A DNA stretch of 64,000 nucleotides from assembly GCA_965224045.1 (NCBI GenBank), contig CBDCYD010000007.1, positions 248,001-312,000 of the forward strand, in the 5' to 3' direction. A model generated the notes under the pieces. It searched no databases, had not been told where the DNA came from, and was given only the letters and a program-made list of their open reading frames with translations. This stretch comes from Tectiglobus sp965224045. GTDB taxonomy: Bacteria; Pseudomonadota; Alphaproteobacteria; Rhizobiales; Hyphomicrobiaceae. Below, piece by piece: positions 36,040 to 44,946 of this stretch; positions within the stretch are counted from its first letter, which is position 1, and the number at the start of each line of letters is the position of its first letter. Both the position numbers and the translations under genes were made by a program.

Positions 36040-36933
36040 ATGGGCAACCTGGATGAAGGCATGCTGGCCTGGCGCCGCTCGACCAACCACAACCGCATGA
36101 TCGAATTGCAGGCAAAACCGGCCGAGTCGCGATCGGACGGTCCGGTCGCGCTGTCATATTTCGGTGCATCGTGCTTTCGCATCACTTCGCCGGCCGGTGT
36201 TTCCGTAATGATCGATCCGTGGCGCAACCATCCCTCGGGCAAGTGGGACTGGTACCGCGGCGACTTTCCAGAGGTCGAGGTTGATATAGTTTGCTCGACG
36301 CACGCGCACTTCGACCACGATGCAGTCCACAAACCCGATGCCCACGTCGTCCTCGACCGCCCGATCGGTGAATATCGGTTTGCCGACGTGCACATTCACT
36401 GCATTGCCGACAAGCATTGCAGTGTCGCGCCACCGGGCAGCACCTACGACTGGCCGGAAATGTATCTCAAGACCGCCGGGATCGATGCCCGCCCCCCCAA
36501 CAATCCGCGCCAGTTCGACAACACCATCATCATCGTCGAAACCGGCGGCCTGCGCATCCTCCATTGGGGTGACAACCGGCCGGACCCGAACGCCCACGTC
36601 TGGGAGATGATCGGCCAGGTCGATGTCGCCCTGTTGCCGATCGATGCCTCGATGCACATTCTCTCCTACGAGCAGGCTGATCAACTGGCCGCCAGGCTCG
36701 GCGCCAAGATCGTTGTACCGCACCATTATTTCATATGGGATTTGGTCCAGCGTGGCTCCACGCTGCAACCGGCCGATGCCTACGTGGCTGACCGTGACCA
36801 CATCAAGACAGATGGCCCGACCTTCGATATCAATCCGTCGGCAATCAAGGACTGGACCGCCAAGGTCGTCCACTTTGGCGACCATGTCGCGTTTCAGAAA
36901 CCGCCCACGGCATTCGGGCAGGACTGGGGCTAA
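36040..36933 (+). CDS. Metallo-beta-lactamase-fold hydrolase (UlaG-like) 1
   Basis: 297 residues. The metal motif reads STHAHFDHDAVH (HxHxDH), with further candidate ligands in the His of DKHCS and Asp in HWGDNRPDPN, and a late His in VVPHHYF. This is the L-ascorbate-6-phosphate lactonase-like branch, in which the metal site opens cyclic esters or amides. It lies 44 bases after the DUF1445 gene, GAGGA upstream of the start. Combined with the DUF1445 neighbour, a lactone- or lactam-opening step is plausible but unproven. Confidence 0.82.
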   Translation: MGNLDEGMLAWRRSTNHNRMIELQAKPAESRSDGPVALSYFGASCFRITSPAGVSVMIDPWRNHPSGKWDWYRGDFPEVEVDIVCSTHAHFDHDAVHKPDAHVVLDRPIGEYRFADVHIHCIADKHCSVAPPGSTYDWPEMYLKTAGIDARPPNNPRQFDNTIIIVETGGLRILHWGDNRPDPNAHVWEMIGQVDVALLPIDASMHILSYEQADQLAARLGAKIVVPHHYFIWDLVQRGSTLQPADAYVADRDHIKTDGPTFDINPSAIKDWTAKVVHFGDHVAFQKPPTAFGQDWG

Positions 36934-37027
36934 TTAAAGCTTGTGCCTGAGATTTGATCAGTGATTGCCGCAACTTGCAGCCCACATGGGAGTTGTGCCC
37001 GACCCGACAATTTGTAAAGTTACCGCT

Positions 37028-37047
37028 TGCCGGCAGACCAGCCGGCA
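37028..37047 (+). terminator. Hairpin downstream of the first metallo-hydrolase gene
   Basis: TGCCGGC and GCCGGCA around six bases, about 95 bases after the stop. There is no U-run. If it terminates transcription, the TRAP genes start from their own promoter. Confidence 0.3.
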
Positions 37048-37131
37048 GCGGCAGAATAATGGCAATCCGCCGGTTCCGGGTTATCCGGTACTGCAATATC
37101 AATGGCCGCTGACATCACGGGAGGAGACCTG

Positions 37132-38199
37132 ATGAAACGGATTCAACTGACACTGGCAGCCGCCGCGGCAACCGCACTTGCGGCCGCCGCACTTACGGCT
37201 CCCGCCATCGCGGCAGACAAGAAGGAGTTCAAGGTCGTCGGATCTTGGGGCAATCTCTTTGCTTGGAAAGAGTTCGAGAAGCGCTTTTGGACCGAAGATC
37301 TGCCGAAGGCATCGGGCGGCAATCTGACGGCCAATGCCAAGCCTTACACCGAACTTGGCCTGTCCGGCTTTGAAGTGGTCCGCCTGCTCAAAATCGGCGC
37401 CTATGATGTCGCCCATGCCGTGACCACGTACGCTGCAGCGGACGCGCCTGAACTCGAAGGCGTCGACCTCGCCGGCGTTTTCCAAGACTTCAAGACTTAC
37501 CGCACCGCTCTCGATGCCTACCGTCCGGTGATCGAGAAGGCTCTTGCCAGTAAGTACAATTCGAAGCTCCTGTTCCTCTATTCGTTCCCGAGCCAGCAGA
37601 TGTGGTGCAACTTGAAGGAGGGTGCCGGCACGAGCCTCAAGGATCTCAAAGGCAAGAAGATCCGCACCTACTCGACCACCCTTGGTGACTTCATCGAAGG
37701 TCTCGGCGCCAGCGCCGTGACCATCGCCTTTGCGGAAGTTGTACCAGCCCTCCAAAAGGGCGTTGCCGATTGCGGCATCACCGGCACAACTCCGGCCTAT
37801 AACGCCAAGTGGTGGCAGGTCGCCAACACCAACATCCGCATCCGTCTCGGTTATGCGGCAAGCTTCGGCGCCATGAATATGAAGGTCTGGGAGAGCCTTT
37901 CGAAAGAGACGCAGGAGACCATCGCCAACGCCGCCAAGAAGCTCGAAGATGAGATGTGGGGCCGGACGGCCGAACTCGACAAGATCGGCATGGACTGCAA
38001 CGCCCAAGGCCCCTGCCCGTTCGGCAAGCCAGGTGGCATGAAGCCGGTTGAGCCGGGCGATGCCGACAAGGCGCAGCTCAAGCAAATCGTGACCGACTTC
38101 GTCCTGAAACGCTTTGCCAAGCGTTGCGGCAAGGCCTGTGCCGAGCAGTGGAACGCCACGGTCGGCAAGGTTGCCGGTTTGAAGGCACCGCTCAACTAG
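37132..38199 (+). CDS. dctP: TRAP transporter substrate-binding protein (DctP family)
   Basis: 355 residues from ATG 37132, which has GGGAGGAGA upstream. A Sec signal peptide (ALTAPAIAA cleavage near residue 27) leads to a DctP-like periplasmic protein: KVVGSWGNLFAWKEFEKRFWTE, LFLYSFPSQQMWCNLKEG, KDLKGKKIRTYSTTLGDFIEGLGASAVTIAFAEVVPALQKGVADCGITG, the conserved Arg in KIRTYS being the usual carboxylate clamp. Several Cys in the C-terminal part (about 280-345) are unusual for the family. Ligand unknown, probably an organic acid. Its TAG stop opens a short tandem repeat. Confidence 0.92.
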   Translation: MKRIQLTLAAAAATALAAAALTAPAIAADKKEFKVVGSWGNLFAWKEFEKRFWTEDLPKASGGNLTANAKPYTELGLSGFEVVRLLKIGAYDVAHAVTTYAAADAPELEGVDLAGVFQDFKTYRTALDAYRPVIEKALASKYNSKLLFLYSFPSQQMWCNLKEGAGTSLKDLKGKKIRTYSTTLGDFIEGLGASAVTIAFAEVVPALQKGVADCGITGTTPAYNAKWWQVANTNIRIRLGYAASFGAMNMKVWESLSKETQETIANAAKKLEDEMWGRTAELDKIGMDCNAQGPCPFGKPGGMKPVEPGDADKAQLKQIVTDFVLKRFAKRCGKACAEQWNATVGKVAGLKAPLN

Positions 38200-38247
38200 A
38201 TAGGCTTGGGTCTAGATAGATAGGCTTGAGTCTAGATGGGCTTGGGT
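38196..38247 (+). repeat. Three short tandem repeats in the dctP-dctQ gap
   Basis: Units CTAGATAGGCTTGGGT (38196-38211), CTAGATAGATAGGCTTGAGT (38212-38231) and CTAGATGGGCTTGGGT (38232-38247) follow each other directly. The first CTAG contains the dctP stop codon. Slipped-strand expansion is the likely origin; it lies upstream of the preferred dctQ start. Confidence 0.8.
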
Positions 38248-38360
38248 CCCACCAAGACGACCTTACGACCGCCGCTCCACAAGCGCCTGGCGCGGCGGTC
38301 GATGATGATCCGGACGCTCGCTCGGCCGTCCGGCACGCACAGCCCAAACGGGGAACATCA

Positions 38361-38972
38361 TTGCACGCCCTAGAGACGATTCACGACGGGTTGGAACGGC
38401 TTTCGCGCATCGCGGTTTGGATCGGCGGCGCCGCCTTGCTTCTGGCTGCGATTATGGTGACGGGCGACGTGCTCGCGCGCAAATTCATCGGCGTCACGAT
38501 GAGTGGCTCGGATGAAATTTCCGGCTATGTCTTCGCCGGGGGAACCACCTGGGCCTATTCCTATTGCGCGATCCACCGATCGAATATCCGCATTGATGCC
38601 GTTTATAATTTTCTTCCCCGGTTGGCTCGCAGCATCCTCGACGTTGTCGGCCTAATCCTCTTGTTCTTCTACATGTCGCTGCTGACCATTTCCGGTTGGG
38701 AGGTGTTCACGACGTCCTGGGAGAAAAACTCCGTCGCGATATCCACTCTCGCAACACCTCTGTGGATTCCGCAGATGTTTTGGATCTCCGGCCTGATCAT
38801 GTTTCTTATAACACTGGGCTTCCTCATCATTTATTCCGGCCTGGCGCTGCTCACCGGCAAGCTCGACACCGTTCAGAAGGTCGCTGGGACATTGAGCGTG
38901 CAGGAAGAGATTGAAGAAGAAACTCACGGCATCAAAGAATTGAAACAGAATAATAACGGCGGGGGCGCCTGA
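38361..38972 (+). CDS. dctQ: TRAP transporter small membrane subunit (DctQ)
   Basis: 203 residues from TTG 38361, preferred because a GGGGA lies 8 bases upstream and the protein then starts right at the DctQ core; a TTG at 38226 would add 45 charged residues encoded partly by the tandem repeat. Four membrane spans are visible (about 16-38, 58-75, 92-116 and 137-160). The motif GSDEISGYVFAGGTTWAYSYC before the second span is typical. With DctM it makes the permease for the DctP ligand. The C-terminal tail is rich in Glu and Asn. Confidence 0.88.
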   Translation: MHALETIHDGLERLSRIAVWIGGAALLLAAIMVTGDVLARKFIGVTMSGSDEISGYVFAGGTTWAYSYCAIHRSNIRIDAVYNFLPRLARSILDVVGLILLFFYMSLLTISGWEVFTTSWEKNSVAISTLATPLWIPQMFWISGLIMFLITLGFLIIYSGLALLTGKLDTVQKVAGTLSVQEEIEEETHGIKELKQNNNGGGA

Positions 38973-38973
38973 A

Positions 38974-40263
38974 ATGGCCGGCTGGATTGTTGTTGCGCTC
39001 CTCATCCTCGTGGTGTCGGCCGTACCGGTTGCGGCCGTCCTCGGCATTCTCACCATCGGCCTCGACTACATTTTTATGGGCGGCCGCCTTTCCATCGCCA
39101 TCGGTGAGTTCACCTGGGACAAGAGCAAGGAGTTCATCCTTGTTGCCATCCCGATGTTCATCCTGCTTGGCGAAATAATGCTCCGCGCCGGCGTCGCCCG
39201 CCGCATGTACAATGCCGTTGCGCAGTGGCTGTCCTGGCTGCCCGGAGGCCTGATGCACGCCAACATCGGCTCGTGCGCCATCTTTGCCGCCTCATCCGGC
39301 TCCAGCGTTGCCACCGCCGCGACGGTCGGAACCGTCGCCTACCCGGAAATCACGAAGCGCAACTACAATGAATCGCTGTTCCTCGGCTCACTCGCGGCCG
39401 GCGGAACGCTAGGCATTCTTATCCCGCCGTCGATCAACCTGATCATCTACGGCCTGATCACGGACACCTCGGTTCCGGAGCTGTACCTCGCCGGAATCAT
39501 TCCCGGTCTGATCCTGTCCTCGCTGTTCATCTTCATTATCCTTGTCTCCTGTGTCATCCGGCCGAGTTGGGGCGGTGCCAAGGTCGCGACAACCTGGACC
39601 GACCGCATTCGCGTGCTGCCCGACCTCATCCCGCCGATCATGCTGTTCGGCGTGGTCGTTGGTTCGATCTATGCCGGCATTGCAACGCCGACCGAAGCCG
39701 CCTCGGTCGGCGTCTGTTTCGCACTGTTGCTTGCGGCCTGGAACCGGGCGCTGACGCCCACCATGCTGCGCGAGGCGTTTGAAGGTACGATGAGAACCAC
39801 GGCAATGATCATGCTGATCATCCTTGCTGCGGTGTTTCTCAACTTTATCCTCGGCTTCATGGGCGTCACCCAGGCGCTGATCAAGTTCATCGAAGATCTC
39901 GGATTGACGCCGCTGCAAACGATGATCTTGATCGTCATTTTCTATCTGATCCTGGGGATGTTCATGGAGACGCTCTCCATGCTGCTGACGACGGTGCCGA
40001 TCATCTTTCCCCTGGTCACAAAGATGGGCTACGATGGCGTCTGGTTCGGCATCCTGATTACGGTGCTGATGGAAGCCGCCCTCATCACACCTCCCATTGG
40101 TGTCAACCTCTATGTTGTCCACGGCATCCGCTCCCGCGGCGGCCAGTTCAATGATGTTGCCTATGGGGCGGCACCGTTCGTCGTCATGATGATCGCCATG
40201 GTCGCGCTGCTGATCGCATTCCCGCAACTCGCGCTCTACCTGCCGACCCTGGTCTACCGATGA
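38974..40263 (+). CDS. dctM: TRAP transporter large membrane subunit (DctM)
   Basis: 429 residues and about twelve hydrophobic segments. The DctM hallmark regions are present: VAIPMFILLGEIMLRAGVARRMYNAV, SGSSVATAATVGTVAYPEITKRNYNESLFLGSLAAGGTLGILIPPSINLIIYG, and VPIIFPLVTKMGYDGVWFGILI near the end. It is the Na+-coupled translocation subunit. ATG 38974 follows the dctQ stop by one base, so the two are coupled. Transport specificity is set by DctP and cannot be read here. Confidence 0.96.
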   Translation: MAGWIVVALLILVVSAVPVAAVLGILTIGLDYIFMGGRLSIAIGEFTWDKSKEFILVAIPMFILLGEIMLRAGVARRMYNAVAQWLSWLPGGLMHANIGSCAIFAASSGSSVATAATVGTVAYPEITKRNYNESLFLGSLAAGGTLGILIPPSINLIIYGLITDTSVPELYLAGIIPGLILSSLFIFIILVSCVIRPSWGGAKVATTWTDRIRVLPDLIPPIMLFGVVVGSIYAGIATPTEAASVGVCFALLLAAWNRALTPTMLREAFEGTMRTTAMIMLIILAAVFLNFILGFMGVTQALIKFIEDLGLTPLQTMILIVIFYLILGMFMETLSMLLTTVPIIFPLVTKMGYDGVWFGILITVLMEAALITPPIGVNLYVVHGIRSRGGQFNDVAYGAAPFVVMMIAMVALLIAFPQLALYLPTLVYR

Positions 40264-40722
40264 TCGATCCCGCAACTTGCCTCAGACAGGTTGCATTTTC
40301 TGGGCGGCGTCTCCGCCGGTTCGTCCGGTGACAGAGGCGGGTGCACACCGCGGCGCCGCAGAGTGCAGGCGCCGGAGCACAACCTGGCGCACGATCGAAA
40401 GTCACAGGACTGCCTGACGCGTGGTACCGGTCACAAGCTGCCAGCGAGCGCTGCACCTGGCAAAACCTTCGCTCCGTCCCAGCCTCCCTCTTGATCTGAT
40501 CGCCACCCCGGCGCGTCGATTGCCTCAATCAAAATCATTTTGATGCGCTACCAGACCACCACGCGAAAGTGTCGATCGTTTCAGGGTTACGGCCAACGCC
40601 AACGGTTCCGTGGCCCTGCCCGGATAATTTTGGCATTGCCGTGAGCCTCAACACAGCCAACGTGATAGAATTCATGATCAACGGCGCGCGAAACGGCACA
40701 AAACAGTGAGGGGGCCAGAGCC
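40264..40722. other. Gene-free stretch between dctM and the second metallo-hydrolase
   Basis: 459 bases without a supported gene. Short frames start here but none looks coding. The only structured element I can support is the palindrome at 40528-40544; a GAGGGGG ribosome-binding site lies just before the next start. Confidence 0.45.
40528..40544. promoter_or_regulatory. 17-bp perfect palindrome, candidate operator
   Basis: ATCAAAAT and ATTTTGAT around a single central C, in the gene-free stretch 179 bases before the second metallo-hydrolase start. Perfect symmetry with an odd centre is typical of dimeric-regulator sites. I did not find a second copy in the window. Confidence 0.4.
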
Positions 40723-41463
40723 ATGAGCGTAAAGATCACGTTTGCCGGCACCGGTGATGCCTTTGGCAGCGGCGGGCGCTTTAACACCTGCTTCATCGTC
40801 GATGCGCCGGACATTCGCTTTGCCGTCGATTTCGGCGCATCGAGCCTGATCGCCCTTAATGCGCTAGGCATTGCCCACAACACAATCGATCTCGTGTTGC
40901 TGTCACACCTTCACGGTGACCACTGCGCAGGCATCCCTTCGATGCTCATGGAAGCCATGCTCGGCGCCAAGCGCACGACACCGCTGGTCGTCGCCGGCCC
41001 CAAGGACACGCCGCAGCGCATGAAGTCCGTCACCGAAGCGCTGTTTCCGGGGAGCGGGCGCATGGTACCGAAGTTCGACCTGACCATGCTGGAACTCGAA
41101 ACCCTCCGCACGCACGATGTCTGCGGCCTCAAAGTCACGACCTACCCTGCAATCCACACCCGCGAAACTCACCCGACGTCACTGCGCATCGAGGTTGCCG
41201 GCAAGGTCATCGCCTACACCGGTGACAGCGCCTGGACGGACCACATCCCGGCGTTGGCCGAAAACGCCGACGTCTTGATCAGCGAGTGCTATTTCTACGA
41301 AAAGCCCGTACCTTTCCATATGAACTACCCGGACCTTGTCGAACATCGCGCGGATATCAAGGCAAAACGGCTCGTCCTGACCCACATGGGGGCCGAGATG
41401 CTTGCCCATATCGACGACGTACCGGAAGAATGCGCATACGATGGATACGAGATCACGATCTGA
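40723..41463 (+). CDS. Metallo-beta-lactamase-fold hydrolase (RNase Z-like) 2
   Basis: 246 residues. It starts KITFAGTGDAFGSGGRFNTCF, as in the arylsulfatase/RNase Z-like branch, and has the metal motif LLSHLHGDHCAGIP, with later ligands His in AIHTRETHPTS, Asp in AYTGDSAW and His in VLTHMGAEM. Zinc-dependent hydrolase of cytoplasmic location; substrate unknown. It lacks the exosite arm of true RNase Z, so tRNA 3' processing is unlikely. It is separated from the TRAP operon by a long gap with a palindrome. Confidence 0.83.
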   Translation: MSVKITFAGTGDAFGSGGRFNTCFIVDAPDIRFAVDFGASSLIALNALGIAHNTIDLVLLSHLHGDHCAGIPSMLMEAMLGAKRTTPLVVAGPKDTPQRMKSVTEALFPGSGRMVPKFDLTMLELETLRTHDVCGLKVTTYPAIHTRETHPTSLRIEVAGKVIAYTGDSAWTDHIPALAENADVLISECYFYEKPVPFHMNYPDLVEHRADIKAKRLVLTHMGAEMLAHIDDVPEECAYDGYEITI

Positions 41464-41529
41464 ATGGCAGTGACGCCGGCACCGGCAAACCTCCATCCCG
41501 TCGTCGGCTTAAGGGGTGCCGGAACGCAA

Positions 41530-41586
41530 GAGCAACCTGCTTCAATTCGGAATCGGTCTGGTTCCGAATTAATGCACGATGATCTA
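41530..41586 (+). repeat. Repeat family A, truncated copy 4
   Basis: GAGCAACCTGCTTCAATTCGGAATCGGTCTGGTTCCGAATTAATGCACGATGATCTA carries the end part of family A: the sequence after the main stem, the TTCGGAA/TTCCGAA inverted repeat, and GCACGATGATC. The main stem is missing. It touches repeat B2. Confidence 0.65.
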
Positions 41587-41730
41587 AGGCATGTCGCAGC
41601 AAAACGGATTCACTCGCAAGGGAGCAACGCGACCCGGCCGAAAGGCCGCCCCGCCGGAGCCGCCGCGCGAAGCGCGAATAGCGGCGCGAGGCAAATCAAC
41701 CCGAAGCGAGACGCATTTTTGCGACGCGCT
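41584..41730 (+). repeat. Repeat family B, copy 2 (tandem unit 1)
   Basis: 147 bases from CTAAGGCATG to GCGACGCGCT. It is about 90% identical by eye to the next unit and contains the small hairpin GGCCGAAAGGCC. It is between convergent genes. Confidence 0.88.
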
Positions 41731-41880
41731 TTAAGGCATGCCGCAGCAAAACGGATTGACTCACAAGGGAGCAACGCGACCCGGCCGAATGGCCGCCCCG
41801 CCGGAGCCGCCGCGCGAACCGCGCATAGCGGCGTGAGGCAATGAAACCCGAAGCGAGACGCATTTTTGCGACGCGCTTTG
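41731..41880 (+). repeat. Repeat family B, copy 3 (tandem unit 2)
   Basis: 150 bases; begins TTAAGGCATGCCGCAGC and ends GCGACGCGCTTTG, ten bases before the rodA stop codon. The hairpin is GGCCGAATGGCC here. Confidence 0.88.
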
Positions 41881-41889
41881 GGGCATCCT

Positions 41890-43053
41890 TCACCAGAACA
41901 CGCCCAGCTCACCGCGCCGGAACCAGCGCCCGCGGTGCACGTAAGCACACATTGCAAGGCCGATCGCAACCATCACCGTCAGCATCGACGTTCCCCCGTA
42001 CGACACCAGCGGCAGCGGTACGCCGACCACCGGAATGAGCCCCGTAACCATTGCGATATTGATGAAAACGTAGACGAATATCATGACCGCGGTGCCGGCA
42101 ATCGTCAGGCGGGCGAACTGGCTGGCACATCGCAACGACATGATGAGCAACAGGCCGACCAATACCGCGAACAAGCCCATCAGCGCCACGGCACCGATAA
42201 AGCCCCATTCCTCACCGAAATTGGTGAAAATGAAATCGGTGTGCTTTTCAGGAAGAAAGTCGAGTTTGCCTTGTGTGCCCTGCATGAACCCCTTGCCCGA
42301 TACGCCGCCGGAACCAAGCGCGATCTTCGATTGCGCGATATGATAGCCGCTGCCGAGTGGATCGGTTTGTGGGTTGAGAAAGACCTCGATGCGCCGCCGC
42401 TGATAGTCGTGCAGCTGCTCCCACAACAGCGGCACCAAGGCGATCGCGCCACCGGCACCAACCACGAAATACCCCCAGTGCACGCCGGCGAGAAACATCA
42501 AACTAAGCCCGACAATGGCAAACAGCACCGCTGTTCCGAGATCGGGTTGCAGCAGCGTCAACCCCATTGGCAGCGCAATCATCAAGGCCGGCGCGATCAA
42601 TCCAACCGGGTGCGACACCCACCGTTGCGGGAGCCATTGATAGTAGCGTGCCAGTGCCAGAATGAGGGTCACCTTCATCAGTTCGGACGGTTGCACGCTG
42701 ACACCGCCGATATCGATCCATCGTCGTGCCCCGCCAGCCTCCGCCCCCATCACCAACACGAGACCGATCGCGATCAATGCGACGAGGTAAAATGAATAGG
42801 CAGACGCAAGCCAGAACGACCGCGGTACGACCGCAATCACCAGCACCAGACCAAGCCCTAGCAGAAACCGTATGATCTGTTTATCGCCCCAGGGGCTGAA
42901 CGAGCCATCAGCAACGGAGTAAAGCGACATCACGCCAATTCCGGCGATCAAACAGACCACCAGGATCACCGGCCAATGAACGCGGGCAAGTTTTTCGCCG
43001 ACCGAAAGCGGTCGATGCCCTGCGTAAAAGTCCTCGAACCCGGGTCCGGTCAT
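41890..43053 (-). CDS. rodA: Rod-shape SEDS glycosyltransferase RodA (MrdB)
   Basis: 387 residues, about ten membrane spans. SEDS signatures are present: GARRWIDIGGVSVQPSELMKVTLILALARYY, LLQPDLGTAVLFAIVGLSLMFLAGV, the DPLGSGYHIAQSKIALGSGGVSGKGFMQGTQGKLDFLPEKHTDFIF stretch and GVPLPLVSYGGTSMLTVMVAIG. RodA polymerises lipid II during cell elongation together with PBP2. It is the last gene of the mreBCD-mrdA-rodA operon, 3 bases after the PBP2 stop. Repeat B ends right behind its stop codon. Confidence 0.97.
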   Translation of the reverse strand: MTGPGFEDFYAGHRPLSVGEKLARVHWPVILVVCLIAGIGVMSLYSVADGSFSPWGDKQIIRFLLGLGLVLVIAVVPRSFWLASAYSFYLVALIAIGLVLVMGAEAGGARRWIDIGGVSVQPSELMKVTLILALARYYQWLPQRWVSHPVGLIAPALMIALPMGLTLLQPDLGTAVLFAIVGLSLMFLAGVHWGYFVVGAGGAIALVPLLWEQLHDYQRRRIEVFLNPQTDPLGSGYHIAQSKIALGSGGVSGKGFMQGTQGKLDFLPEKHTDFIFTNFGEEWGFIGAVALMGLFAVLVGLLLIMSLRCASQFARLTIAGTAVMIFVYVFINIAMVTGLIPVVGVPLPLVSYGGTSMLTVMVAIGLAMCAYVHRGRWFRRGELGVFW

Positions 43054-43056
43054 GCG

Positions 43057-44937
43057 CTAACCCCGCCCGTAGTCGACCGCGTCGCGCGAACCGGCTTGGT
43101 GCCACGCGTCTCGCTCGGCCAGCAGCGCGTCCTCGAACTCGAGAACGTCTCTCGCCACACGCAGCGCCAGCGGCGCTGCAACCTTGCCGCCGCTTCCCCC
43201 GTGCTCGACGATGACCGACAGCGCAAAGCGCGGCCGACCGCTGTCTTCCTCCGCAACATAACCGACAAACAGCGCGTGGTCGCGCAACCGCCATCTGAGC
43301 GAGGCCTGGCTGAACCTGGATGACAAGCGCGTTACCTGCGATGTGCCCGTCTTGCCTGCCAAGACCAGTCCCGGTGCTGTAAGACGCGCCCGTTTGCCGG
43401 TGCCGCCTGCTTCATTGACGACGGCCAGCATCGCCTTTCGCACATACCGCAAGTGGCTTGGCTCGATATCGAGCACATCATCCGAATGCGGCACGGCGGA
43501 CGTAAACACGCGCGCCAGATGCGGCATCAACCGGCGTCCGCTGGCCAATCGTGCGGTCATTACCGCGAGCTGCAGCGCATTGGCCTGTACGTAGCCCTGG
43601 CCGATCGACGCAAGCAATGTCTCGCCCGTATACCAGCTCCGACCGCGCGCGGCCCGCTTCCAATCCGCATCGGGAACGATGCCGCGGCCCTGCCCGGCAA
43701 GACCGTTCTCGAAGACTTCGCCGAGTCCGAGTTTTCGGGCCATCTCGGCGATCCGCTTCATGCCGACGCGCTGGGAAACTTCGTAGAAATAGACATCACA
43801 GCTTTCGCGCAACGCCCGATGCAGGTTGCACGGACCGTGTCCGCTCCGGTTCCAGCAGCGAAACTTGTGCCGTGCAACCTTCACATAGCCACCACACCGG
43901 ATCTTTTCACCCCGCGTGATGACGCCCGCTTCAAGCGCGGCAAGCGCCGTGACCATCTTGAAAGTGGAGCCCGGCGGATAAAGGCCTTGCACCGCGCGGT
44001 TGACCATCGGGTCATCGCGCTTGTTGCGCAACCGCTGCCAGTTCTGTCCGGAAATCGTGCCCGTGAGTGGCCCCGGATCAAAGCCCGGCTGCGAGGCAAG
44101 CGCCATCACCTCACCCGTCTGCGCATCGACGACAGCACACGCCCCACGCCGAAATCGGCGCAGCCGAGAGAGCACACGTTCCTGAATCTTGGTGTCGATC
44201 GACAGGACAACGTCCCGCCCGCGCTCCGGCTCGATACGGGCCAGTTGGCGCACGACCCTGCCGCGCGCATCAACTTCGCGCCGAACGCTGCCTTCCCGGC
44301 CGAGCAGCACGCGGTCCATTCCACGTTCGACGCCGGTTTTCCCGATCCTGAACCCGGGCACGCGAAGCGCCCTGCGGTCATCGAGCGCAAACCGTTCGAC
44401 CGCCCCGACATAACCGACGACGTGGCCCATTGCGAGCCCGCCGGAGTAGGTCCGCCGCCCGGCAATTTCTATCTGCACACCCGGCAGCAACGGTGCGTGA
44501 ACGTTGGCCTGCGCCACCTGTTCCCACGTCAGGTCATCCGCAACCACGATCGGCAGGTTTGGCGATTGTCGCCGCGCTCTTGCAAGCACGCGCGCGCGCA
44601 CCCGCCGGTCAACCGGGATGAAACCCGAGAGAGCTTCCAGCACCCGTTCGACGTCGCCTGCGAGCGACGGCGTAATATAACAGCGATAGACTTCATCGGT
44701 ACCGGCCAGCACCCGTCCATGGCGATCGAGAATGCGACCGCGCAGGGGCGCCAGCGTATATTCCGACATCCGGTTGCGCGTGGCGAGAGGTGCATAGAGC
44801 GCACCGTCCATCACCTGGAGCTGGTAGAGGCGCCCGCCCAAGGCCGCAAAGCCAAGGGCTTGCAAGCCGCCCAACACGAGCGCACGGCGTGTAAAACCTT
44901 TGCGCGACGTCTCGCTCTCACCGGGGTGCAGAAACAT
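43057..44937 (-). CDS. mrdA: Penicillin-binding protein 2 (elongation transpeptidase)
   Basis: 626 residues: one N-terminal membrane span (about 18-38, ALVLGGLQALGFAALGGRLYQLQV), the dimerisation domain with RNRMSEYTLAPLRGRILDRHGRVLAG, and the transpeptidase domain with the SxxK Ser in PGSTFKMVTALAALE, SCD (ESCDVYFYEVSQRVG) and KTGTS (LAGKTGTSQVTR). It cross-links peptidoglycan of the lateral wall as partner of RodA. ATG 44937 is 9 bases from the mreD stop. Cell-shape operon. Confidence 0.96.
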   Translation of the reverse strand: MFLHPGESETSRKGFTRRALVLGGLQALGFAALGGRLYQLQVMDGALYAPLATRNRMSEYTLAPLRGRILDRHGRVLAGTDEVYRCYITPSLAGDVERVLEALSGFIPVDRRVRARVLARARRQSPNLPIVVADDLTWEQVAQANVHAPLLPGVQIEIAGRRTYSGGLAMGHVVGYVGAVERFALDDRRALRVPGFRIGKTGVERGMDRVLLGREGSVRREVDARGRVVRQLARIEPERGRDVVLSIDTKIQERVLSRLRRFRRGACAVVDAQTGEVMALASQPGFDPGPLTGTISGQNWQRLRNKRDDPMVNRAVQGLYPPGSTFKMVTALAALEAGVITRGEKIRCGGYVKVARHKFRCWNRSGHGPCNLHRALRESCDVYFYEVSQRVGMKRIAEMARKLGLGEVFENGLAGQGRGIVPDADWKRAARGRSWYTGETLLASIGQGYVQANALQLAVMTARLASGRRLMPHLARVFTSAVPHSDDVLDIEPSHLRYVRKAMLAVVNEAGGTGKRARLTAPGLVLAGKTGTSQVTRLSSRFSQASLRWRLRDHALFVGYVAEEDSGRPRFALSVIVEHGGSGGKVAAPLALRVARDVLEFEDALLAERDAWHQAGSRDAVDYGRG

Positions 44938-44946
44938 TTCTCACCC

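Noticed and set aside
38226..38360. Longer dctQ start at TTG 38226
   Set aside because: The added residues are encoded by a tandem repeat and are not DctQ-like; still possible.
41584..41880. CRISPR array
   Set aside because: Two long near-identical units without spacers and no cas genes; it is a tandem repeat.
41610..41969. 119-codon minus-strand frame across repeat B
   Set aside because: The same repeat-encoded Arg/Ala-rich peptide recurs in each unit; it is a by-product of the repeat.
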